From NCBI GenBank assembly GCA_002715985.1, contig PBAO01000015.1, positions 50,519-114,518 of the forward strand: 64,000 bases of DNA, read 5' to 3'. The position numbers were made by a program, and so were the translations under genes. This document shows positions 47,949-57,034 of the stretch, in pieces. The stretch is from Lysobacterales bacterium. GTDB taxonomy: Bacteria > Pseudomonadota > Gammaproteobacteria > Nevskiales > Salinisphaeraceae. A model generated the notes under the pieces. The model had not been told where the DNA came from and made no database searches. It saw only the letters and a list, made by a program, of their open reading frames with translations. Every line of letters starts with the position of its first letter. Positions within the stretch are counted from its first letter, which is position 1.

Positions 47949-48959
47949 TCAGCCGGCGTTGGCCAGTGCCAGGGCCGAGTCGAGCATTCGGCTGGAGAAG
48001 CCCCACTCGTTGTCGTACCAGGAACAGACCTTGATCAGACGGCCACCGGCCACCTTGGTCAGCTTGGAGTCGACCGTGGACGACGCCGGGTTGTGATTGT
48101 AATCCGTAGAGACCAGCTCTTCGTCGGTATAGGCCAGCACGCCCTTGAGTTCGCCGCCTGCGGCTTTTTTCAGGACGTCGTTGACCTGCTCGACCGTGAC
48201 ATCCTGCGACACGGTCGCCGACAGATCGACGAAAGAGACGTTGATCGTCGGTACGCGCACGGCAAAGCCATCAAGCTTGCCTTCCAGCTCCGGCAGCACG
48301 AGGCTGACGGCAGCTGCGGCGCCGGTCTTGGTCGGAATCATGCTCTGGGTGGCACTGCGTGCGCGGCGGATGTCCTTGTGATAGACGTCCGAGAGCACCT
48401 GGTCGTTGGTATACGAGTGGATGGTGTTCATCAACCCGTACTCGATGCCAAAGGCTTCATGCAGCGGCTTGACCAGCGGTGCCAGGCAGTTCGTCGTGCA
48501 CGAGGCGTTCGAGACGATCTTGTCTTGCGGGGTCAGCGTCTCGTGGTTCACCCCGTAGACGATGGTCTTCATGTCGCTGCCGGCCGGAGCCGAGATCAGC
48601 ACCTTCTTGGCGCCACCTTTCAGATGGGCGCTGGCCTTTTCCTCGCTGGCGAACAACCCGGTGCACTCCAGCACGACGTCCACGCCCAGATCACCCCACG
48701 GCAGGTTGGCCGGATCACGTTCGGACAGAACCTTGATCTTGTGGCCATCCACGACCAGATGATCGCCTTCGGCGGTGACCTCGCCCGGGAACTTGCCGTG
48801 TGCGGTGTCGTACTGCGTCAAGTGCGCATTCATCTGGGCGTCGCCCAGATCGTTGATTGCAACGATTTCCAGTTCACTCGTCCGCTTGCCCTCGAACAAG
48901 GCGCGCAGCACGTTGCGGCCGATACGGCCATAGCCGTTGATGCCGATTTTCACTGCCAT
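47949..48959 (-). CDS. gap: Glyceraldehyde-3-phosphate dehydrogenase
   Basis: A 336-residue enzyme with the Rossmann motif [15 protein letters not shown] and catalytic Cys154 in [12 protein letters not shown]. Position 35-38 reads INDL, as in NAD-preferring members. Together with the adjacent pgk and tkt it serves the lower glycolytic/gluconeogenic path. Forty-five bases after tkt. Confidence 0.97.
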   Translation of the reverse strand: MAVKIGINGYGRIGRNVLRALFEGKRTSELEIVAINDLGDAQMNAHLTQYDTAHGKFPGEVTAEGDHLVVDGHKIKVLSERDPANLPWGDLGVDVVLECTGLFASEEKASAHLKGGAKKVLISAPAGSDMKTIVYGVNHETLTPQDKIVSNASCTTNCLAPLVKPLHEAFGIEYGLMNTIHSYTNDQVLSDVYHKDIRRARSATQSMIPTKTGAAAAVSLVLPELEGKLDGFAVRVPTINVSFVDLSATVSQDVTVEQVNDVLKKAAGGELKGVLAYTDEELVSTDYNHNPASSTVDSKLTKVAGGRLIKVCSWYDNEWGFSSRMLDSALALANAG

Positions 48960-49004
48960 GTTGGCTCCTACACTCTATTTGAATACAAAACGGGCGGCTC
49001 GCGC

Positions 49005-51002
49005 TCAGAGCTGTCGCTTGATGGCCTGTACCACGCCGTCCACGGTCACGCCGAACTCGGCATAGACTTCTTCCGCGGGCGCCGACAGACCGAAGTCATC
49101 CACCCCGACGACCTCGCCCGTCGCACCGACGAACCGGTACCAGCTGTCGGATACGCCGGCCTCGACGGCCACGCGCGCGGTCACGCCGGAGGGAAGAACG
49201 CTATCACGATAGCCCGCATCCTGGCCGGCAAACACCTCGATACAAGGCATGGACACCACGCGAACCGCCACGCCGTCATCTGCGAGTTTACTGGCGGCGT
49301 TCACCGCCAATTCAAGCTCGGTGCCGGTGCCGATCACGATCGCATCGGGCGTGCCCGTCGTGTCGACAAGCACATACCCGCCCTTTTCGATCGCCGCCAC
49401 GGTATCGGCATCACGCTCGTGATGATCCGTATCCTGGCGCGACAGCGCGATGGCACAAGGCCCGTTCGTGCGCTCGATCGCGGCACGCCAGGCCACGGCC
49501 GTTTCGACATCGTCGCCCGGACGCCATACATGCAGGTTGGGTATCAAACGCAGGGCCGCCACATGCTCGACCGCCTGATGCGTCGGCCCGTCTTCGCCCA
49601 GCCCGATGGAATCGTGCGTATAGACGAACACGTTGCGTGCCTGCATGAGAGCCGCCATGCGCACCGCGTTTCGCGCATAGTCCGAGAACGTCAGGAATGT
49701 TGCGCCGAAGGGCACCAGGCCGCCATGCAGGCTCAAGCCATTGGTGATGGCCGACATCCCGAACTCGCGCACCCCGTAGCACACATAGTTGCCGGATTTA
49801 TCGGTCGCCGTGATCGGTTGGTAGCCGTCGAAATCCGTGCCGTTCGAGCCTGTCAGATCGGCTGAGCCGCCAAACAGCTCGGGCAGCAGGTTGGAAAACG
49901 CACTCAGTGCCGCCTTGGACGACTTGCGCGTGGCCGTGCGCTTGCCGTCGGCCTGCGTTTTTTCGATGAACGCTCTGGCCTGGTCGGCCCAGTTGTCGGG
50001 GAATCGGTTCCCCAGACGTCGATCGAACTCCGCAGCCAGATCCGGGTGGCTGCGGGCAAAACGATCATAGCGCTCTTGCCAGGCTGCCTCGGCCTGCTTG
50101 CCGGCCTGCCGGTGATCCCACGCTTCGTACAAGGCCTCGGGCACGGCGAATCGTGTTTCGTCCGACCAGCCCAACTCCTTGCGAGCTGCGCTGATCTCTT
50201 CGTCGCCCAGTGCCGCACCGTGAACCTTGGCCGTGCCCTTCATGTTGGGCGCTCCCCAGCCGATCACCGTCTTGCAGCAGATGATCGTCGGACGCTCGGT
50301 ATCGGCCTTGGCCTGGCGCATGGCCGCATCGATCTCGCCGGCATCATGGCCGTCGACATCGGCGATCACCTGCCAGCCGTAGGCCTCGAAACGCCCCGGC
50401 ACGTCGTCGGTGAACCAGCCTTTCGTCTCGCCGTCGATGGAAATGCCGTTGTCGTCATAGAAAACAACGAGCTTGCCCAGGCCCAGCGTACCGGCCAGCG
50501 AGCACGCTTCGTGGCTGATGCCTTCCATCAGACAGCCATCGCCGGCAAAGCAATACGTGTGGTGATCGACCACGTCTTCATCACCCACGTTGAAGTGCGC
50601 GGCCAGACTTGCCTCGGCCAGCGCCATGCCGACGGCATTGCCAAGCCCCTGGCCCAGCGGCCCGGTCGTGGTCTCGACGCCCGGCGTCATGAAGTTTTCC
50701 GGGTGCCCCGGTGTCTTCGAGTGCAGCTGGCGAAACGCCTTTATATCGTCCAGCGAGACATCGTAGCCGGTCAGATGCAGTGCAGCGTACTGCAACATTG
50801 AGCCATGGCCGTTCGAGAGCAGGAAGCGATCGCGATCCAGCCACTCCGGATTGGTCGGGTTGTGTTTGAGATGGTCGTTGAACAACACCTCGGCGATATC
50901 CGCCATGCCCATCGGCATACCGGGATGGCCGGAATTGGCCTGCTGGACAGCATCCATCGACAGAATACGAATCGCATTCGCTAGATCGCGACGTTCGGGC
51001 AT
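49005..51002 (-). CDS. tkt: Transketolase
   Basis: Thiamine diphosphate enzyme of the pentose phosphate path, 665 residues from ATG 51002, which has GGAG seven bases upstream; the longer frame to 51098 is not supported. It has [15 protein letters not shown], the TPP motif beginning [13 protein letters not shown] and ending in the NG of DDNGIS, and [11 protein letters not shown] in the pyrimidine domain. First gene of the tkt-gap-pgk-MoxR-VWA-SanA run. Confidence 0.97.
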   Translation of the reverse strand: MPERRDLANAIRILSMDAVQQANSGHPGMPMGMADIAEVLFNDHLKHNPTNPEWLDRDRFLLSNGHGSMLQYAALHLTGYDVSLDDIKAFRQLHSKTPGHPENFMTPGVETTTGPLGQGLGNAVGMALAEASLAAHFNVGDEDVVDHHTYCFAGDGCLMEGISHEACSLAGTLGLGKLVVFYDDNGISIDGETKGWFTDDVPGRFEAYGWQVIADVDGHDAGEIDAAMRQAKADTERPTIICCKTVIGWGAPNMKGTAKVHGAALGDEEISAARKELGWSDETRFAVPEALYEAWDHRQAGKQAEAAWQERYDRFARSHPDLAAEFDRRLGNRFPDNWADQARAFIEKTQADGKRTATRKSSKAALSAFSNLLPELFGGSADLTGSNGTDFDGYQPITATDKSGNYVCYGVREFGMSAITNGLSLHGGLVPFGATFLTFSDYARNAVRMAALMQARNVFVYTHDSIGLGEDGPTHQAVEHVAALRLIPNLHVWRPGDDVETAVAWRAAIERTNGPCAIALSRQDTDHHERDADTVAAIEKGGYVLVDTTGTPDAIVIGTGTELELAVNAASKLADDGVAVRVVSMPCIEVFAGQDAGYRDSVLPSGVTARVAVEAGVSDSWYRFVGATGEVVGVDDFGLSAPAEEVYAEFGVTVDGVVQAIKRQL

Positions 51003-51441
51003 CTCCACTCCAATACGAGTTTTTTTATCCACGACATTGTCTGGCAAAGCGTAGCAGCGAGCAACATGAGCACGTAACGCCCCGTCGTGAGCGCTCATCG
51101 TTCACCCACTCGTCCACATATTTGCAATTTCAATAAAAATCTTGAATCGATAGCTTTCAACTACCTGCCCTGTTCTTTGATTCGCCTGCTTATTCATATG
51201 CTTATGTTTTTTTATTGAAGAACAGGCTCAGCCATCACCCGCTACGCAACCGGCTTTCGGGTCATTTGATTGCCGACAGGTTGATTTATTTTCTTTTTTA
51301 TGTGCTAGCGTCAAATTCCACGTATGGCAAAGCACGCAACACGTGAATGAAACATTGATGTATCGCGCAGATTGTTCGTGCGATCAACATCATGACACCG
51401 ATCAGCGTAAAGCCGGCCAAACCTGGCAAGGGGAGATCAAC
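51003..51441. other. AT-rich divergent regulatory region with a long-spaced inverted repeat
   Basis: A 439-bp gap holding the promoters of tkt and the ferritin-like gene. Roughly 51110-51340 is much richer in A/T than the rest of the window. CCTGTTCTT (51169-51177) and AAGAACAGG (51218-51226) form nine-base arms 40 bp apart, suggesting a looped or two-half-site control element. The open frame up to 51343 is not credible. Confidence 0.5.
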
Positions 51442-52569
51442 ATGACCAATGAGATCAAGGACAAGAACGAGCAGTCACCGATTATCGATGCATCGACCGG
51501 CGGCCCGTTGAGCAAGAGCCGTCGCCGATTTCTGGCACACAGCGGCATGTACACCGCCGGCCTCGTCGGCAGTGCCCTGCTCGGCGCCTGCAGCGACGAC
51601 AAGAACGTCGCGCTTGCCCAGGACGACAACGACAACATGAATGGCGGGATCGATCCGAATAATCCGGACATCGTCGATCTTCGTGGGGCCCCGAGCGATG
51701 CGGCCGTTCTCCAGTTTGCTTTGAACCTCGAATATCTGGAAGCCGAGTACTACCTGCGCGCCGTGACCGGAAGCGGGTTGGTGGACGACGATATTAACGG
51801 CGGCCCCGAGGATCCGGGCATGGTCACCGGTGGTCGCATGGTCGATTTCTCCGGTGAGCCGCTGATCGGGCGATACGCCGCCGAGATCGCCTCCGATGAG
51901 CTGGATCACGTTCAGTTCCTGCGGCGTGGCCTGGGCGATGGTGTCATCTCCCGGCCGCAGATCAACTTCACGGACGCCTTCAACGCGGCCGCGCAGGCCG
52001 CTGGCCTCAGCAGCTTCGACCCGTTCGCCAGCCCGATCAACTTCCTGATCGGCGCGTTTGTTTTCGAAGACGTCGGCGTGAGCGCATACAAAGGTGGCGC
52101 ACAGTTCATCCGCAACCGCGATTTCCTGACCGCGGCTGCCGGCATCCTGTCCGTCGAGGGTTATCATGCAGGGCTCGTGCGAACTGTTCTGACAGCACGC
52201 ATGGACGAAGCCGTTGGCGATACCGGGCTCAACATCGGCCAGATCGTCAACGCGATCTCCGATGCACGTGACAACCTGGACGGCCCGGAAGATATCGACC
52301 AAGGGATCGGCAACGGCAACACCACGGTGTCGATTTACAACACCAGCTATCAGTCGACCAATATCGTGCCCGTCGACGATGATGGCATTACCTACAGCCG
52401 TACCCCGGGTCAGGTTCACAACATTGCCTACCTGACGCCGGAAGTCGCCCAGATGGGCGGTTTCTTCCCGCAAGGCACCCGTATCCCGGCCAACCCGGCG
52501 TTGTCGACGAGCAGCGACGCGAGCGACAGTGATGATGCCGATGATGCCAGCGCCGAAAGCGGTATGTAA
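51442..52569 (+). CDS. Tat-exported ferritin-like lipoprotein
   Basis: A 375-residue protein starting at ATG 51442 behind GGGGAG. A twin-arginine motif SRRRFLA (26-32) is followed by a hydrophobic stretch ending in lipobox LGAC (Cys50), so it is probably folded in the cytoplasm, exported by Tat and lipidated. The domain (about 75-280) matches the PF13668 ferritin-like family, related to plant desiccation protein PCC13-62. Four-helix di-iron ligands are visible: LEYLEAEYY, DELDHV (ExxH), FEDVGVSAY, and VEGYHAG (ExxH). Tat export fits prior metal loading. The tail is acidic (DASDSDDADDASAES). The enzymatic or storage role is unknown. Confidence 0.88.
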   Translation: MTNEIKDKNEQSPIIDASTGGPLSKSRRRFLAHSGMYTAGLVGSALLGACSDDKNVALAQDDNDNMNGGIDPNNPDIVDLRGAPSDAAVLQFALNLEYLEAEYYLRAVTGSGLVDDDINGGPEDPGMVTGGRMVDFSGEPLIGRYAAEIASDELDHVQFLRRGLGDGVISRPQINFTDAFNAAAQAAGLSSFDPFASPINFLIGAFVFEDVGVSAYKGGAQFIRNRDFLTAAAGILSVEGYHAGLVRTVLTARMDEAVGDTGLNIGQIVNAISDARDNLDGPEDIDQGIGNGNTTVSIYNTSYQSTNIVPVDDDGITYSRTPGQVHNIAYLTPEVAQMGGFFPQGTRIPANPALSTSSDASDSDDADDASAESGM

Positions 52570-52608
52570 GCTCTCGCCCAAGACGTCATGTACGTTTCCA
52601 ATGAAGCG

Positions 52609-52647
52609 CAAGAAGGCCCCGGGTAAAGCCCCGGGGCCTTCTTGTTT
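52609..52647 (+). terminator. Intrinsic terminator of the ferritin-like gene
   Basis: Fifteen-base perfect arms (core AAGAAGGCCCCGGG) around TAAAGC, ending in TTGTTTC, 39 bp after the stop codon. Confidence 0.9.
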
Positions 52648-53185
52648 CAAGCACTGGCCAAGCGAGCGTGGTGTTTCATCAGGCCCCGCAGCCGACACGG
52701 GCCCTGAGCAACACGGTGTCGGTTTCTGCCATGCAGACAGGCCAGGATGATCATCACATCGAGCGAGCCGATAAAGTGCCGACTCGTGATCGTCTGTGTC
52801 ATTGCCTGAAGCCTGACGATCATCGGTCGCTACGATGATGTGAGTTGGCGACAGCGCGCGGAACATGACGCGCAATCTGCCTGGAGCCACGCACTACTCT
52901 CGTGCATGACCCGTGGATACGGGCTCTGTTTACGCTTCGACTTGCAGTGGCGCACGTCGAAGATGCCAACGATCAGCGCCTGGCCCGCGTTGATCGTGTC
53001 TTGTCGTATGCCCGCGCCGAAAGCATGCGCTCTGTCCCGAGGGCCTCGTCGCGCATTATCGCGCCGGACCGGTTGTCGGCCGGGCGCCCTTGCATTCATG
53101 CATGGCGGAAAGTCCGTTCCGACGATAGCGATTGCACAAGCGCAATGGAACGAGACGGGCCGTGCGCAACGACTTGCAATTGGGC
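52648..53185. other. Noncoding gap before the FMN riboswitch
   Basis: About 540 bp without a supported gene. Overlapping frames exist on both strands between 52830 and 53318 but run into the riboswitch and have neither ribosome sites nor recognisable motifs. A GCCGACAC ... GTGTCGG pair near 52690-52725 might be a second terminator stem. Confidence 0.4.
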
Positions 53186-53191
53186 TATACT
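53186..53191 (+). promoter_or_regulatory. Probable -10 box of ribB
   Basis: TATACT lies 10 bp before the start of the riboswitch, at the right place for transcription to begin at its first stem. The -35 region is weak. Confidence 0.45.
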
Positions 53192-53200
53192 TTTTCGTGT

Positions 53201-53337
53201 CTTCAGGGCGGGGCGTAATTCCCCACCGGTGGTATGGCCGTCAAGGCCGAGCCCACGAGCGCTTCTGCATCTTCGCAGAAGGTCAGCAGATCTGGTGAGA
53301 GGCCAGAGCCGACGGTGACAGTCCGGATGAAAGAAGA
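53201..53337 (+). ncRNA. FMN riboswitch (RFN element)
   Basis: The conserved RFN core is plain: CAGGGCGGGGCGTAATTCCC and CACCGGTGGTA at the start, GAGCCCACGAGCG in the middle, then GTCAGCAGATCTGGTG, AGAGGCCAGAGCCGACGGTG and ACAGTCCGGATGAAAGAAGA. It senses flavin mononucleotide and controls ribB downstream. A stem TGAAACG (53391-53397) / CGTTTCA (53417-53423) holds the GAGGA ribosome site and start codon, pointing to control of translation initiation. Confidence 0.97.
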
Positions 53338-53422
53338 CGCGAGAAGGCGAGGCCGCGCGGCTCATGCACGCCCGTCTTCAAGCTGTGCCCTGAAACGTTG
53401 TCTCACCAATCGAGGACGTTTC

Positions 53423-54067
53423 ATGTCGGATCATCCGCATCACGATTTTTCTGATTTTCCGCGTATCGCCGCAGCGGTGGCGGCTTATCGTGCCGGCCAG
53501 CCGGTACTGTTGCTCGACGACTCGGACCGCGAGAACGAAGCCGATATCGTCGCGGCAGCCGAAAACCTGTCGCTGGACACCATGGTCAAGATGATCCGCG
53601 ATGGCTCGGGCATCGTCTGTGTGTGCTTTTTGCCCGACGATGTCGATGCGCTGGGGCTGCGCCAGATGGTCGAGAACAATCAGAGCAAGAACCACACCGG
53701 GTTCACCGTGAGCATCGAGGCGGCCACGGGCGTGACCACGGGGGTCTCCGCCGCTGATCGACTGGTCACGATCGAGTCGGCCATGGGCGCTCTGGACGGC
53801 ACGGCCGAGATCGTGAGCCCCGGGCATATCTTTCCGCTTCGCGCGAGCCGCAACGGCGTGCTGGATCGACGCGGGCATACCGAAGGCTCGATCGATATCG
53901 CGCGCCTGGCCGGGATGCGCCCGGCGGCGGTGTTGTGCGAGCTGATGAATCCGGACGGTACGATGGCCGGTAACGCCGCCATTCAGACCTACGCCCAACG
54001 CCATGACATGCCGGTGCTCACCATCGACGAGCTGGCACGCTATCGCATGACGCTGACACCGGCATGA
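53423..54067 (+). CDS. ribB: 3,4-dihydroxy-2-butanone 4-phosphate synthase
   Basis: Makes the four-carbon unit of riboflavin from ribulose 5-phosphate. From ATG 53423 it has 214 residues, the length of a stand-alone RibB without a GTP cyclohydrolase II domain. Typical features are LLDDSDRENEADIV, TGVSAADR, PGHIFPLRA and RRGHTEGSIDIARLAG. The frame is open back to 53234, but that part is riboswitch. FMN represses it through the upstream element. Confidence 0.96.
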   Translation: MSDHPHHDFSDFPRIAAAVAAYRAGQPVLLLDDSDRENEADIVAAAENLSLDTMVKMIRDGSGIVCVCFLPDDVDALGLRQMVENNQSKNHTGFTVSIEAATGVTTGVSAADRLVTIESAMGALDGTAEIVSPGHIFPLRASRNGVLDRRGHTEGSIDIARLAGMRPAAVLCELMNPDGTMAGNAAIQTYAQRHDMPVLTIDELARYRMTLTPA

Positions 54068-54125
54068 CACACCTCGCCCACGCAGCACACGTGACGTTTC
54101 CCGCGGCCGCCGTTATCATCGCGTG

Positions 54126-54926
54126 ATGACGAAAGCAGCCCCCGATGCCGACGACAGCGACGCGATCGTCCATCCCGAGTTCTCAATCGACGAGCTGGCG
54201 CGCAAGACGGGCTCGACCGTACGCAATATTCGCGCCTATCAGGACCGGGGGCTGTTGCCTCCGCCCGAACGACGCGGACGCAAGGGGATCTACAACGATG
54301 CCCATCTCTCGCGTCTGCGTATCATCAACCGACTGTTGGAGCGAGGGTACACCCTGTCCAATATCGGCGAATTGATCGAGTCGTGGGAGCAAGGCAACGA
54401 TATCGGCTCGCTGCTGGGGCTGGAAACCGCCGTGGCCAGCCCCTGGTCGGACGAACTGCCCGATTACGTGACCATGCCGCAGCTGCTCAAGATGTTTCGC
54501 GGCAATTTCTCTCGGCGGGCTCTGTCCAAGGCCATCGAGCTGGATGTGTTGCGCCCGGAGGGCATGCGGTTCCGCGTGCCCTCGCCGCGCATGCTGCGTG
54601 CCGGCGCTGAACTCGTGGCTGCCGGCATCCCGCTGGAAGACATGCTCGATGTGGTCTCTCATCTGCGCGCCAACGTCGAGCAGGCTTCGGATGCAATGGT
54701 GCGGCTCGTCGCGCGTCATGTCTTCGATCAATACGGCGAAGGCCAATTGCCGCCAAGCAACGAGCTGCCCGAGCTGGCCGATCTGGTCTGGCGGCTTCGC
54801 CCGTTGGTCGAAATGGCCGTGCTGCCTGAAGTGGCTCGGGCGATGTCCAAGGCTGCCGATCAGCACCTGGGGGATCGCCTGGCGATGATCATGGAACACC
54901 TCCACGACGACCCCGAGCACGTCTGA
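54126..54926 (+). CDS. MerR-family transcriptional regulator
   Basis: A regulator of about 266 residues; a GTG start one codon earlier is also open. The N-terminal winged helix (FSIDELARKTGSTVRNIRAYQDRGLLPPPERRGRKGIYNDAHLSRL) is clear and is followed by the dimerisation helix. The long C-terminal half (about 90-266) is not a metal-binding loop; it suits sensing of an organic ligand. It precedes, and may control, the alpha/beta hydrolase and PF10118-type genes, where two dyads lie. Confidence 0.9.
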   Translation: MTKAAPDADDSDAIVHPEFSIDELARKTGSTVRNIRAYQDRGLLPPPERRGRKGIYNDAHLSRLRIINRLLERGYTLSNIGELIESWEQGNDIGSLLGLETAVASPWSDELPDYVTMPQLLKMFRGNFSRRALSKAIELDVLRPEGMRFRVPSPRMLRAGAELVAAGIPLEDMLDVVSHLRANVEQASDAMVRLVARHVFDQYGEGQLPPSNELPELADLVWRLRPLVEMAVLPEVARAMSKAADQHLGDRLAMIMEHLHDDPEHV

Positions 54927-54985
54927 GCCCCACGGCGCCCGCCCGCCGGGCCGCCGGGTTCATTTGCCTCACGAGACACAACGCA

Positions 54986-55018
54986 CCCGCGCCGGCTGAA
55001 ATACGCTGCCGGCGCGGG
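54986..55018. terminator. GC-rich hairpin after the MerR gene
   Basis: CCCGCGCCGGC, an eleven-base loop and GCCGGCGCGGG give a perfect 11-bp stem 60 bp past the MerR stop codon. No U-run follows, so termination is uncertain. Confidence 0.5.
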
Positions 55019-55031
55019 CTGCTTGCGGGCA

Positions 55032-55069
55032 GTCACTATATGTGACATCTTTCAGTGTAAATATTACAC
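55032..55069. promoter_or_regulatory. Two adjacent dyads before the alpha/beta hydrolase gene
   Basis: GTCAC-TATAT-GTGAC (55032-55046) and GTGTAA-ATA-TTACAC (55055-55069) sit side by side 12-49 bp before the ATG at 55081, in an AT-rich patch. They look like operators for a dimeric repressor or activator; the MerR product just upstream is the nearest candidate. Confidence 0.55.
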
Positions 55070-55080
55070 CGATTCCAGTA

Positions 55081-56025
55081 ATGCCGGGCCGTGCCACGCG
55101 ACTGATCCATACCACGCGTTGCCCCGATGCGATGATCGCCAGCGATGGCGTGCGCCTCGCGGTTTATCGCGACGGCAACCGCCGCGGCCCGACACTCGTA
55201 TTCGTGCACGGCTATCCCGACACGGCGCAGGTCTGGGAGCGATTGATCGCCGAGCTCGGCGGCGCTTATGACTGTGTGCGTTACGATGTTCGCGGCGCGG
55301 GGCATTCGGAGACGCCGACACACACAAGCGCCTACCGCCTGTCCTGTCTCGAGCGTGATCTCGCGGCCGTGATCGACTGGGCCTGCCCGGACGGCGAACG
55401 CGTGCATCTGATCGGCCACGACTGGGGCTCGATACAAAGCTGGGAAGCCGCGACCGATCCGGCCATGCGTGATCGTCTGGCCAGCCTGACCAGCATATCC
55501 GGCCCCTGCCTGGATCATGTCGGTCAGAACCTGCGCGCACAGTGGCGCGACAATCGGCGCGCACTGGCCCGCCAGGCTCGGCGCTCCTGGTATATCGCAT
55601 TGTTCCAGATCCCTGGCCTGGCTGAATTCGGCTGGTCACGCCTCATGGCGCCGCGCTGGCCGGCCACGCTGGCCCGGCTCGAAGGCCAGGCCCTGCCGGT
55701 GGCCGCCACCTGGGCCGAAGACGGCCGAGCGGGCATCCGTCTGTATCGAGCGAACATGGGGCCCCGGCTGGCGTATCCGCGTCAGCGATTCGCGGTCGTG
55801 CCCGTGCATTTGATCGTCGCCCGGCATGACCCGTTCGTCGGCCCGGGGCTGGCCCGGCGCGCCCTCGACTGGGCCGACCCCGTCACCGTGACCGAGCTGG
55901 ATGGCCGTCACTGGGTCATTGCGACCGACGCCCCCGCCGTGGCCGAGCGAATAAACGAGCACATCGCCGCCCTCGAAGCGTCTGCCATTCCACGCCGGCG
56001 CACGCCACACGAGACAGCCTCGTGA
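55081..56025 (+). CDS. Alpha/beta hydrolase with an aspartate nucleophile (epoxide hydrolase-like)
   Basis: A 314-residue protein from ATG 55081; a GTG at 55042 is open but lies between the two dyads. The oxyanion segment is FVHGYPDTAQ, and the elbow GHDWGS places Asp114 as nucleophile, as in epoxide hydrolases and haloalkane dehalogenases. The later acid (ARHDPF) and His (DGRHWV) complete a triad. A substrate cannot be assigned. It sits between MerR and the PF10118-type gene, 73 bp before the latter. Confidence 0.85.
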   Translation: MPGRATRLIHTTRCPDAMIASDGVRLAVYRDGNRRGPTLVFVHGYPDTAQVWERLIAELGGAYDCVRYDVRGAGHSETPTHTSAYRLSCLERDLAAVIDWACPDGERVHLIGHDWGSIQSWEAATDPAMRDRLASLTSISGPCLDHVGQNLRAQWRDNRRALARQARRSWYIALFQIPGLAEFGWSRLMAPRWPATLARLEGQALPVAATWAEDGRAGIRLYRANMGPRLAYPRQRFAVVPVHLIVARHDPFVGPGLARRALDWADPVTVTELDGRHWVIATDAPAVAERINEHIAALEASAIPRRRTPHETAS

Positions 56026-56098
56026 GGTTGTCGCTATCCGCCCGGCAGAAGACACGCGATCACCGCGCTGTCTATTTCATCCGCACCGGAGATTGATC

Positions 56099-57001
56099 AT
56101 GAGTACGACGGCTGACCCCGGCACTTCCCACGCCACGCCCCCGCACAGCGAGACGTTGCAGGTCATGCCCGAGCGGCGCGATCTGCATTTCCTGCCGCCG
56201 GCTGACCGCATCAGCGACTGGCATGTGGCCGGGCCCAACGTCACGCAGTTCATGAACGCGCTGTCGCTGCTGTTTCCGGCCGGCGAGCGCATGTTCATCG
56301 ATGCCGTGCGCGCGTATCGCGACGAGATTCCCGATCCGGACCTGAAAAAAGCCGCCACCGCGTTCATCGGCCAGGAGGCCATGCACTCGCGTGAGCATAT
56401 CGAATACAACGAACTGATGGCCGAGGCCGGCCTGCCGGCCCACAAGCTGGACGCCTTCGTCTGGGGCCTGCTCGATATCATCAAGGACAACACGCCACGG
56501 TCCATGCCGCTGGCCGCCACGATCGCCCTCGAGCATTACACCGCCTTGATGGGCGATATGCTGTTGCGTCATCCCGAACAGCTGGCCGGCTCACAGGTCG
56601 ATTACGAGCGCATGTGGCGCTGGCATGCGCTCGAGGAAGTCGAACACAAGGCCGTGGCCTACGACGTCTACGAAAAATGTATCGGCCGCGGCCCGCGCAA
56701 CTGGCTCGAGCGCAGCGGTGCGATGATTGCCGCCACGGGCCTGTTCTGGCCGATCGTCGTGTCGTTCTATTGGCAGATGAGCCGGGCCGATCCGAAATGC
56801 CGGGCCGAGGGCTGGCGCGGCCATCTCAAGGTGCTGGACTTCAGCATCGGCCGGCAGGGCTATATCCGTCGGCTGGTGCCCGAGTTTCTGAGCTATTTCA
56901 AGTACAGCTTTCATCCCTGGCAACAGAACAACGCGCATCTGTTGGCCGAGCTGGACGCGCTCGTCGCCGACGCCGAGACCGCCTACGCAACCCACCATTG
57001 A
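56099..57001 (+). CDS. Putative metal-dependent hydrolase (PF10118 type)
   Basis: A 300-residue protein starting at ATG 56099 behind GGAG. It resembles the predicted metal-dependent hydrolase family PF10118. Clustered ligands suggest a di-iron or zinc site in a helical bundle: GQEAMHSREHIEYN, LEHYTALMGD and WHALEEVEHKAVAYDVYE. A hydrophobic segment (about 205-222) may touch the membrane. In other proteobacteria such genes lie beside SDR, TetR and alpha/beta hydrolase genes, as here. Biochemical function is unknown. Confidence 0.83.
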   Translation: MSTTADPGTSHATPPHSETLQVMPERRDLHFLPPADRISDWHVAGPNVTQFMNALSLLFPAGERMFIDAVRAYRDEIPDPDLKKAATAFIGQEAMHSREHIEYNELMAEAGLPAHKLDAFVWGLLDIIKDNTPRSMPLAATIALEHYTALMGDMLLRHPEQLAGSQVDYERMWRWHALEEVEHKAVAYDVYEKCIGRGPRNWLERSGAMIAATGLFWPIVVSFYWQMSRADPKCRAEGWRGHLKVLDFSIGRQGYIRRLVPEFLSYFKYSFHPWQQNNAHLLAELDALVADAETAYATHH

Positions 57002-57034
57002 CCTCGGCGACGAGGCCCTGAGCCGGGCGCGACC

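Noticed and set aside
51110-51340. AT-rich patch as a possible transferred element
   Set aside because: No integrase, transposase, direct repeats or foreign genes flank it; a regulatory region explains it better.
52840-53318. Overlapping frames of 138-152 codons before ribB
   Set aside because: They run straight through the FMN riboswitch, lack ribosome sites and show no protein-like pattern.
53234-53422. N-terminal extension of RibB by 63 residues
   Set aside because: The extension is translated from the riboswitch; the ATG at 53423 has GAGGA and starts a normal RibB.
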